Part shown: in pieces, positions 51,906 to 62,616 of the stretch
How positions within the stretch are numbered: position 1 is the stretch's first letter
How the letters are laid out: every line of letters begins with the position of its first letter
Source of the DNA: Quillaja saponaria
Taxonomy: Eukaryota; Streptophyta; Magnoliopsida; Fabales; Quillajaceae
Reading direction: 5' to 3'
Assembly (NCBI GenBank): GCA_029379385.1
Contig: CM055611.1
Coordinates: 16,686,062-16,750,061 of the forward strand
DNA: 64,000 nt
Notes under the pieces: model-generated
Seen by the model: only the letters and a program-made list of their open reading frames with translations
Database searches by the model: none
What the model was told of the DNA's origin: nothing
Translations under genes and position numbers: made by a program

Positions 51906-53842
51906 GTGTAGTGTGAAAAAATATCATACCTCCCCCCTCTATATTACAGAAGGACTTCCTCTCTCATTTCTCATTTTCGTTTACAAACTGCATCAGCTTT
52001 CATTTCTTCATCCTCCCATTTTCTTATATATAATCGTGTTCATCCATCTCCTCCTTCAATATTTTCATATTCTTCATTGTTTGATCTCTGTCACTCTTTA
52101 TTCAGAACAAAATCACGGTAAGTTATATAATTTTAATTTATAAAATTATTTTGTTATTATTAATTAAATTAAATTATTTTCTTATTAAAAATTTTATTTA
52201 CAATTTAATATTTTTACAAATTGTAATGAGTAATATTTAATCAATAATTATTTAAATTACGTATACAATTTAATTTTTTAAAATATACAAATTATATTAA
52301 TCATTTAATGTTAAAATCGATTTATATATTTTATTATTCTTAGTTTATTTTTTTTTTTTTAGAATTATTGTTGAAATCACGTTGCCGGTATTGATACTTT
52401 TTATTCATTTGCTTATTACCTGGTAAGCCATAAAGAAGAATTTATTTTATAGAAAGTTATATTTATCATTGTTATATGGATGTACCTATATTTGCAGTAG
52501 TTTTATATTATAATTGTTGAAATATTTATTTTTATTATATGTTATAATTAAAAATTGTTGTAATTGAAATTCTGATGATAATTGCAATAATTAGTATATT
52601 TATGGTATGATAACTTATTAAATTTTTAGGTTTAAATTAATAAATAATATTTATAAGTTTAAAATAGTAATTATGTGACATTTAAATTAATTGGTAATTT
52701 TGTGACCTTTACATTAGTTAGCAATTTTGTTTGGCTTAAAATAGTAATTAAATGAGTTTTGTAGTAATTAATAATTTTATGACGTTTAAATTAACTAGTA
52801 ATTTTGATGGTTTTTTAATTAATTTGTAATTTTTAGACAATTTATTATATTTATGATTATTAATTAATTAATGTATTTATTAAAAAAATATAATTATTTC
52901 ATAATAATTATGTTAAGTAATATATTTATGTTATAATTATGGTAAGTAATACACCTATGATAAATAGTGATTTTATTAGTTGAATATAATTAATTAATAT
53001 TGAATATTATAAATATATTTAATTTATGTGTATGTTTTAATGTAATTAATTTAGAGATAGTCTTTTCATGTTTTAATGTGTAATGATATTTATTATTATT
53101 TAAAGTAGAGTAATTGGTAAATATAATATTAATTTTATTTATTTAAAATATACATTATTAGTATTTTAATGTTTTAATATGTCATACTTTTTTTTATTAT
53201 TTAATTAATTCATAATAGGAAAAAATAATTTTTATAATTAAGTTAAATATGAGACCAGAATATTTTAATTTTATTAAAAAAATATACATTATAATTAATA
53301 AATTTTTTTGTTTGAATTAATTAGTAATTTGGATAGTTTTAATTGGAATTAATTGTGATGTTTGAATTGATTAGTAATTTTGATAGTTTTAAATTAATTA
53401 ATATATTTATTACGAAATTAAAAATTATTTAATTCATAATAATTATGGTAAGTAATATACCTATGATAAAAAGTGATTTTATTATTTTGTAAGAAATAGT
53501 AATTTTATTTTATAATTTGTGACTAATTTATAAATAAAATTTTTTTTGGAGGGAAATTTATAGTAATATATTTATGATAAATAGATTTTTTTGTATTTGT
53601 ATGTTTTAATGTAATTAACTTAAAGATGAAACCATAATATTTTAATATAATTATTTAAAAATATACATTATAAGTAATAAATTTGTGTTGTTTGAATTAA
53701 TTAGTAATTTGGATAGTTTTAATTTGAATTAATTGTGATGTTTGAATTGATTAGTAATATGAGTATTATAATTTGAATCATTTATTATTATTATTAGTCT
53801 ATAGTTAATCTATGAAAATACTGTGAATTCATTAACAATATA

Positions 53843-56384
53843 ATGAGGAAATTTTATAATATTTTAAAGCATTTTGAAGGTGCAAGTTTGATAATAGAAG
53901 AAATTGGAATTATGTGTTACATTAATGGTGAGATGCGTACTCGTTCGAACGGGCTTGAATACGATTCAGGTCCCGTTAAGTGCATTCGTGTACCCAAGCG
54001 TATCAAGTATGCAGAGTTCCATGCTCGTTTATGCAAGTCCTTAAAGGTTGATAGAAGAAGAGAGTATTTGACTATAATTTGTCGATGTCCAAGTACTATT
54101 AATAATTCAACCCACTATAGTCCAGTTGCAGTAACTGATGATGAGAACTTGTACAGCATGCCAGTGCGCAAGACCCTGGATTTATTTTAGAGATTTATTT
54201 ACATAGGCACGCACTTCATGATGAGTCTCTGTCTCGTGTTCAGAGTCACGACACACTTGCCCCGAATCCTGAAAACATATTCATGGAATCCCCCACTAGT
54301 AGGCGGCAATACGATCAGCTCAGTTCTCATGTTGAAGGAGAAACATCAGCATCTCTTAGGCCGCATTCACCGATGAATTACTCAGAAGCGCCTGGCGAAT
54401 ATATTGGTGATGGACAAGATATCCCTGATTTGAACGTCGATCCTCATTTTAACATTGAAGTGGATGATAATGATATTATCGATGCTCCTGAAGAATATTT
54501 ATTTGCCGAATATGTCTCGAATCCCTTTTACACGGACGTGAACATTGCCAGGACACGTGCAGTAAACCCTGTTATTGTTCCAAATGCACAATAGGAGTTG
54601 CATAATGAATTTTACAATGGCATGTTGTTCAACACGAAGGCCGAGTTAAAAAATACTATTAAATACTGGCACATTATGAACCACGTGGCTTTCATAGTCG
54701 TTGAGTCCAAAAAAGACACATGGGATATCAGGTGCAAGCTCCACGAACAGGGATGTAAGTGGAGGTTTTGAGGACATTTTAGTAAAAGATTTGAAAAGTT
54801 TCAGATTACGAAATTGGATGTCGTTCACAGCTGTGTTTACAGCGGAATGACTCAGGATCATTATAATCTGGATAAGGGGATCATTGTTGAATATATCAAA
54901 AATACTATCAATGAAGACCCAACTACACCAGGAGCTTTGTTGCTTACAATGATAAAAGATCACTTCCATTATAGTCCAAGTTTGAGCAAAATATTCAAAG
55001 CGAAGAAGAAAGCAATAAATCTTGTGTTTGGTAATTGGGAGGAATCCTACAATGAGCTTCCTAGATATTTAAATGCACTTCGTGTCACCAATCCCGGCAC
55101 GCGGTTCGAATGGAAAGTGAACCCAACTAATAATCCTGGACAAATTATTTTTTAACGAGTATTCTGGGCTTTTGGGCCATCTATCGAGGCCTTCTATCAT
55201 TATAGACCAGTTCTTCAGATTGACGGCACATTCCTATGTGGAAAGTACACGAGAAATTGTTGGTTGCAACTGGTGTTGATGGTAACAATAGTTTAGTTCC
55301 AGTTGCATTTGCAGTTGTTGAGGAGGAGAACACAGATAGTTGGGGATGGTTTTTAAGTTTGATTCGCATGCATGTAACGCAACGGGTGGGTATTTGCTTA
55401 ATATCTGATCGTCATGCCGGGATAATTACTACTTCTTCAGATCCTCGGAATGGCTGGACTGAGCCTTATGGTTATCACCGTTTTTGTATTAGGCATATTG
55501 CAAGCAACTTTCATAAGACCCACAAGAATATGAAAGCAAAGAATCTCCTCATTCACACTGCTGAGTCAAACTCAAAAACACAAATTTGATAAATATTTCG
55601 AAAAGTTTGTTCACTTGGACTTTGAGTATGCTGCATGGATTGGTAGAATTCCTTTGGAGCAGTTGGCATTGGCACATGATGGAGGTCACCGCTTTGACTT
55701 AATGACCACAAACTTGGGGGAGTGCATGAATAATGTCTTGAAGGGAGCGCGACAAGTCCCAATCACTGCATTGGTGCGATTGACATTTTACCGGTGTGTC
55801 AAATATTTCGTGGAACATCGGGCGTACATTAATGCTCAACTTGATGCTGGCAATCAATATACAATCCGACACTATAGAAAAAATCCAAAATTGGGCAGAG
55901 AGAGCAGGTGGACACGAGTTGAGACAGTTTCATACCGGTTTAGGGATAATTGAAATAAAGACTCAATTTCGTGGATGGCAAGCTCGAAAGGGCAGCAACC
56001 AGCATACTGTGCGTTTAAATGAAAGAACTTGCATATGCAACAAACCCCAACAATACATTCTCACATGCTCACATGTTATAGCAAGCTTGTGCAAGCATGC
56101 ATCTGAACTATAACGACTTTATTGGGGAGTGGTATAAACTGAGAAATCAGGAGCTTGTATACACTCCACAATTCAACCTAGTGATGCACGATGACTATTG
56201 GCCAGAATTCCATTTCCCCTACGTGGTTCCCGACATATCCGAATTGCGAAAGAAGGGTAGGCCGAAAACACATCGAATTCATAATGAGATGGACATTACA
56301 GAGTCCTCGAGGCAACATAGGTGTGGTTTATGTAGGCAGGAATGACACAATCGTAAAAATTGTCCTAACATTACACGATCTTAA
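53843..56384 (+). pseudogene. MULE (MuDR-type) transposase, broken
   Basis: Order of remnants: N-terminal PB1-like/DBD region (53,843-54,187) with CIRVPKRIKYAEFHARL; acidic linker; MuDR DNA-binding region with FNTKAELKNTIKYW (about 54,630-54,800); transposase core with the DDE residues in LQIDGTFLCGKY (Asp codon 55,222-55,224), LISDRHAGI (Asp, 55,407-55,409) and TNLGECMNNVLKGAR (Glu, 55,720-55,722); SWIM zinc finger CIC..CSH (56,030-56,074); zinc knuckle CGLCRQE..HNRKNC. Breaks: stop codons near 54,188, 54,592, 54,768, 55,153 and 56,342 (in the knuckle, where Gly is expected) and frameshifts near 55,250, 55,575 and 55,930. The family cuts and inserts Mutator-like elements; this copy cannot encode an intact enzyme. 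Confidence 0.85.
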
Positions 56385-56582
56385 AAGACAAGTTCCATTA
56401 TCGCATTCTTTACTTTAATGTAAGAGTTTTTCTATTTATGTATTTGTTTCTACTTTTTTATTATGTAGATATTAGGCATTATGTCCCCCACATGTCATGT
56501 AAAATTATTTTGGAATTAATAAACATTATTGTCGTGTATGCATATTAACATTATATTTGATTTGTCTTTTGTTATGCAGATT

Positions 56583-58656
56583 CATGGATTCCTGTTGCCC
56601 CCGTAGATGTTTCAGTCCTTAGACTACACGATAGCCATCGATCCGTTAAAGTTTTTACGGATCACGAGGTATGTAATTAACAAATCGATTTACCTTTAAT
56701 TTTTCAATTTAATTTTATTAGCGAAAATGTTCTTACTAATATGTTTTTAAAATTTTAGAGCGAGACCTATGTCTTGAGATGCCGTCGGAGGGAGGCGGTG
56801 TTCGGCCGAGATATTCTTAATAATATTAATCCTCGTGTATTGGAGTACATGACCATGACGTGTATTGGTGTGATCAGGGTGGGGTTTATTTCGCTTGATT
56901 GGCACCTTGTGACAGCTTTAGTCGAGCGATGGAAGCCAGAGACTCACACATTTCATCTGCTGCACGGTGAGGCCACCATCACACTACAGGATGTTAGTAT
57001 TCTATTCGGTTTACCTGTTAACGGTGAGCCTGTCTCTGGTCTAGTTGGTGCTGACGTCGCAACTGAGTGCTAAGCGATTATTGGGAGTTGTGCCCCCTGC
57101 AACAGCTGTTAAGGGTAACACATTGAAAATGAGCTAGGTTAGGGTTGACATTTCAGAATTTTCCAGCCGATGGTGATGACATTACAGCGCAGAGATATGC
57201 ACGAGCTTATATATTACAGCTGATGGGTGGATTGTTATTCACCAGTAAAACGAGTACACATGTGCACATATGTTTCTTATCTCTGCTGGAAAACCTATAT
57301 GTCACAGGACAGTACAGCTGGGGGAGTGCCTCTCTGGCATGGTTGTACAGGGAGATGTGTCATGCCACTCACCTTGATGCTTCTGAAATTGCTGGACCTT
57401 TGATATTACTTCAGGTATGGGCATGGGAGCGACTACCCTTTCTCGCACCGAGTAGGGAGACAGACATTCCGTGGGATAATCTTTGTCCTTTAGGGGCGAG
57501 GTTTGTAAAATTATTAGTTTTATGCATTTGTTTATAATGTGTGGTACGTAAATAACTTGTAATTGACATTTTTAATTACTTACAGGTGGAGAGTAAAGTT
57601 CAAAGTAACTCAAATCTGCCATAATGTGGTGTCTTGGTATAGGGAGATGTTGGACAGGATGTCAGTAGACCAGGTAATTACAAGTGTATCTTATATCTAT
57701 GTATCATTTAACATATTCATGTTTCAATGTTTTATTTATTAAAACATTGACACAGTTTTTGGATTGCAGTTCATATCATTACCCTACATTGATGATGAGG
57801 TGAGACACCTGATACCAGACTATTGTTATCTAGACCAGCATATTTGGGGTGCTAAAGTACCCTTAATATGTTTTCATATTGTTGAGTATCAAAAAGTGGA
57901 TAGGGTAATGCATCAGTTTTGATATCAGCAACCTATACCAGAAAACCCTACTGACATTGAGGCAAATCAAACATTGAACAAATTTGATCTTCGGGGACGG
58001 GGCGTCACTGACTACCGTTGGCTACATGCTAACCACATAGCCATTTGGGGCATGAGATACAATCTGGTCCAGATAGGTGATGTTCTGGGAGTTGCACATG
58101 GTCATGCTGCTCATACAACCGAGTACAATGAGTGGTATAGACGTATCAGTAGGAGATATCTTACACGAGTTGGTCTTATCCATGCTGATCCAGCTCCTTC
58201 CCATTCTACTCATTCGACATCATCATCATCATTGTCATCACAACGTCGCAGACGCAGTAGAACTGATGTCCCTGGACCGTCGGTTTCTTATGGACGTGTT
58301 GATGCTGATGTCCGACCATCAGATGTGTATATTCCATCTCTAGCACATATGTCTCCACCTCCTTATATGGCCAGTAGTTCATCTATGTATCATCAGCTTA
58401 TGCCGGACTGTGCACAACAATCAAGCGAGGTTTTTAACTCTCCCATACCGCAGGTGCCATACTTTCAGTATGGTAATACACCTGCATCATATGACTTGGG
58501 TATGGGTTCAGGTGTGCAAGCTGATGAATGATTTAGCGGTGCTGATGACATACCTCCCTCAGACGATCTTGGTGACAGGGCTGATGTACCACCTAGGCGA
58601 AACCCGGCAAGGATGAGAAGACCACGCCCATGTAGTACAGGGGGTCATTTTTTGTA
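56583..58656 (+). pseudogene. Plant mobile domain (PMD) gene, MAIN/MAIL1-like, broken
   Basis: Reads as exons about 56,583-56,668, 56,759-57,500, 57,586-57,673 and 57,770-58,656, with canonical splice sites. PMD hallmarks: RCRRREAVFGRDIL, FISLDWHLVTALVERW, ETHTFHLLHGEATITLQDVS, ILFGLPVNGEPV, RAYILQLMGGLLF, GQYSWGSASLAWLYREMC, LLQVWAWERLPFL and RVMHQF..QQPIP. The C-terminus is Ser/Pro/Gln-rich, as in MAIN-like proteins. Breaks: a frame change and stop after about 57,070, TAG near 57,136 (Trp expected), TGA at about 57,920 (Gly expected) and TGA at 58,529. Host PMD proteins (MAIN, MAIL1, with PP7L) act in gene silencing and genome stability; TE-borne versions have unknown function. Confidence 0.85.
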
Positions 58657-58794
58657 GACTAGTATTTCCCGAAATCCTTATATAAGTTTTTTAATTTTTA
58701 ATTTTTGTGTTTGTTACTTGTAATAGGAAAAGTCTTCCTGGTTTATGTTTTAATTTAGTTATACTTGTAAATTAGAATTTACTTCTGAATAAAT

Positions 58795-59985
58795 AAGTAG
58801 GGGTCTGCCAAAATTTACACTACTTCAAGGTGTAAATTTTTAATTGTCTAATAATTATTATTATGTTTTTAAATACTAAAATTATTACATAAATATTCAA
58901 GTATTGTTTTAATAAACATACATGCTAGCATCAATTTATAATAAAGCATGTAATAATTAGAATGAGTTAATATAAGTGTGTTCCATTAATTTTTAAAATA
59001 ATTTAATATTTTTTATTCTTTCTAAATCATTTCAAATAAGTTTAAAATTTATATACTTTAAATTTAAAAAATTTAGTAAAACTTAATAATTTACAATATC
59101 ATGAATTTTAACATTTTAAAATATCATAAACTATAGTAAAAAAATTTATGATACACTATAGAATTAAAAAATTAACAAAAATCTTAAATTCTAAAAATAC
59201 AAAATTTATAAATTTAAAAACTGTCATACACTATAAATTTAAAATTTATCATATATTTTTAATTTCATATAATTATTATACACTTAAAATTTATCATACA
59301 TTTTAAACTATAAATATATAAATTAATATATACTTTATATTTAAAAGATATCATGAATTTTAAAAATATTTATGATAAAATTAAAAAAATTTCCAAAATC
59401 TTAAATTCTAAAATTTTAAAATTATCATATATTTTAAAATTATAAAATATTTTAATATAAATTTAAAAATTATCATATATTTCACAAAAACTCACTTCTA
59501 AATTATCGTATATTTTTTAAAAAATTTAAAAACTCATTAAACTTTTACAAAGGTCATGAAAAAAAATATTTGAAGGTTTGTATATTTTAATGTAATTATT
59601 ATGTAGAATAAAATAAGCTAATTACTGTATTTGTATGTTTTAATTTAATTAATATGTTTTAATTAATTATTATGGCCGAATTTTTGACGGGGGAGGAGGG
59701 GGGTGGGGCTAGGCGATGCGGGCTACCCTGTAGCGCTGCAGGGTAGCCTGCAAATTTTGTCCCCCGCGCGGGCTCCGCGGAGGGACAAATATTTGGATGA
59801 AACCGACTTTTCAAAAGCCGGTTTCATCCTGCACTCTTGCGCCACGCACGAGTGCGTGATCTGAACAATGGTCCTACCTGGCACCCCAGGTCGGACCCAG
59901 AAACCGTGTTTTCAAAACACGGCTTCATCATTTGCCCCATTTTAGCTATTATAGTAAAAAATTTACCATTCTAGCCAAAAATTTT
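58795..59985 (-). repeat. Right terminal inverted repeat of the MULE-PMD element
   Basis: Inverted partner of 50,838-51,905. Its outer, GC-rich part (59,690-59,930) contains a series of short palindromes: GGCTACCCTG..CAGGGTAGCC (59,720-59,747), CCGCG..CGCGG near 59,763-59,780, AAACCGACTTTT/AAAAGCCGGTTT (59,800-59,824), GCACTC..GAGTGC (59,831-59,855) and AACCGTGTTTT/AAAACACGG (about 59,902-59,921). The inner part is AT-rich. Confidence 0.8.
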
Positions 59986-62616
59986 AGGACTTGGACCCTT
60001 ATGTCCAAAAGTCCCTGGACATTCCAAGTTAAACGTGGCGCGTAAACTGGCTAAATGGAATCTGCTGTACTGGCCGGAATCATAACTTTTTTTTTTATCT
60101 CTTTTTCATGAAAATAGTATAAATTCGGTAAAATGACATTTACTCTCTCTAAAATATTACATGTCTGGCAATTTCATTTCAAAAATATTTTTAATCAATT
60201 TATCTCATAACTTTCAAATTGTTACAGTCTCTTTTTTAAATCTAACACCATAAATGTAACTTCAAATAAAATATTTTAACCACTTGTGTTGAAGTGGCAC
60301 AAAATTATTTTTCTCGTTACTCATATAAAATAAATTTGATAATAATTGACAAAAAAATATATATATTATTGTCATTTTGCCTATAATTTTATAGATAAAT
60401 ATATATATCTTTTTTTCCAATTGAATATTAATGGTGTTAGGTTAGGAAAAGTCATTTGTAGTTGTTTTGAAAGTTTTGGAATGAAATTAACTAAAAAATA
60501 TTTTTATGACAAAAATAATAGAATTGTGATATTTTAGGGAAGATGAATGTTATTTTTCCTGTAATTTTATAGACTACTGTTTTGATATTTTTAATATTGT
60601 CCTAGTTTTCAATTTGATTAAAAATAAATAATTAATTTATCTTTTTTTTTTTTTTTTTTTTTTTTTTTGTCATAAGGAATACAAAGCAAAACAAATAAGG
60701 ATGGTAATGAGCCAAGTTAGCTCGTAAATAGCTTTTGAGCTACTTATTAATGGTTTGGATCAAGTTCCACTCGCTTTCTAAACAAGTCAATCTTGAGCTT
60801 TATATTGAGCTCGTTTAGTAAAATAAATCGAAATTAATACTTTCAAAGGTCGGCTTTAAACTCATGAGCCAGCTTGTTTAATATTATTTAATCAATTTTT
60901 TATTATTTACATATAAATTTAAAAATAATTATTTATATGCAAAACTAACATAAGTAGTAATTTGATTTGGTGATAAGTTACTCAAATGGTTCCCAATTAA
61001 ATATTGGGTTCAGTTAAGGAACTTTGGTTGCAACCAGAAGCTACAAACTCCAATTGTAAAAACCGACCAAAAAATATTGATGCCAATGGGTTACAATGGC
61101 TTTTCTCAATTTAACAATGTTAGCATTTTTTTTTTTGAAAATTATTGATTTAAATTAATATATTTGTTGCTACATGTATGTTAAGTTGATAAAAACTAAT
61201 AAAGATAGTTGTACTTGGGTTTGAACCTTGCTTGGAAGTTTACAAGAAATATGGATTTGGACGGCAATGGGCCAAATCCATCTTCTTGCCGGGACCATGT
61301 AGATCTAATTTTTACCCTAGCGGATCTATAAACGGAAATACGTGTTTGGGTTGTTCAAATTTTACCTATATTTAGATAAGACTTGTTTTATAAATTCACA
61401 TACCCATATAAAAATACACTCACTGCTTTTAAGACCTGTATTTAAATTAGGATACATTCTAATGGTTATAGTTTTATGCCCCGATGGGTTCATAAATGGA
61501 TAATAAAATCGAGCATAGGTATTTCAATTTTTTACTTGTTACTCTGGGCAAAGACTTAGGATTTATTTGGGTGGAGGGGAATGGAGGGAGAGATAAGAAG
61601 AGGAAAAGGGTAATATAACTTTTCTCTTGTTTGAGAGTTTTTTTTAATGGAATGAGAGGAAATGGAATGGTACATGTAAATTTACAAATTCCTCAAAATC
61701 TCAAAATTTTAATTATTGAGGATTTTGAAAGAGATGACAAGTATTTAATAATTTTTACTACAGTGCTAAATATACCATATATTTTTTTATTAAATATCTA
61801 CTAATACTCAATAACATTTTAAGAATAAAATTATAAAAATATGAATATTTTACTCTCTCATCTCCTTTCTACCCATCTAACTCTATAGTATCATTTTCTC
61901 TCCTATCATTTTATTGTTAACTTTTAAACAAAAAAAATGATAAATGCCAATTTTTCTTAATTCTCTTATCATTTCATCTCCTCTTCCTTTATTTACTCTC
62001 GTATTCTTTAACTCCCAAATAGACCCTTTACCACTTTAGACCCATATCAATGTTATTGTACCGGGTTGTAGAGGGAACACATCAGATTGATACTTTACCT
62101 CATAATAAATACTTATTATAAAACAGATTGGGCTAAATCCATGAATATCGAGGCTGGTCGGATGTACTTTTTTTAAGTATATTTTTTGTTACTTTTAGTA
62201 TTAAAATATCAAAGTTATCACAAATTTTAATTTTATAATTATTAGAGAAAAATAGTGAAGGTAGTGAGAAATAGAATGACTGAGAAGAGTGAGAAAGATA
62301 ATATTTTAAAAAAAAAATAGTATACGTGTGACAAAAAATTATAATTTAAAATACATTAATATTTTTTTTATTTAAATTGATAGGGTGTTAAACTAAAGAA
62401 AATATAGCAAATATTTTTGAAATAAAATAGAGCACATATAATATTTCAACAACACTAACCATCATTTTGCCTTATTCTGATTTTTATGCACGTGATTAAT
62501 CGGAATAAAGTATAAAAACATTCCGCAGGGTTAACAGAAGTGAAAAAGCTTCTGAAAACCCCAAAATTCACTGATTTTCAAAACCCCACGCTCGAGCTTA
62601 GAGAGACAGCGCAACA
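59986..62616. other. NUP62 upstream intergenic region
   Basis: No gene seen. It holds a T-run at about 60,642-60,668, a gagctc/agctcg-rich dispersed repeat (60,690-60,900) resembling 38,290-38,780, a patch at 61,230-61,540 with repeated ggatctataaa and gggtt phrases, a MITE-like element (61,558-62,030) and, just before 62,617, the NUP62 promoter and leader. Confidence 0.5.
61558..62030. mobile_element. MITE-like element with TATTTGGG ends
   Basis: The left end reads ggatttatttgggtgg followed by aggggaatggaggg. The reverse complement of the right end reads gggtctatttgggagttaaa. The interior is purine-rich on the left and pyrimidine-rich on the right, so the arms pair. The ends resemble those of the element at 45,060-45,537, suggesting one family. 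No target duplication was resolved. Confidence 0.55.

Larger units (their letters stand above)
50838..59985. mobile_element. Mutator-like element carrying transposase and plant mobile domain genes (MULE-PMD)
   Basis: A 9.1-kb unit between CHR10 and NUP62, bounded by inverted repeats of about 1.1 kb (left 50,838-51,905, right 58,795-59,985). Inside, on the plus strand, lie a broken MULE-type transposase (53,843-56,384) and a broken PMD gene (56,583-58,656), with long AT-rich non-coding DNA before the transposase (51,906-53,842) and about 0.2 kb between the two genes. No clear 9-bp target duplication could be fixed because the outer ends are AT-rich and diverged. Both genes carry stops and frameshifts, so the copy is not autonomous. 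Confidence 0.8.

Noticed and set aside
51090..53840. Possible genes or matrix-attachment region in the AT-rich DNA left of the transposase
   Set aside because: The first part is the inner arm of the left TIR; the rest has no open frame, and AT richness alone is not evidence of an attachment region.
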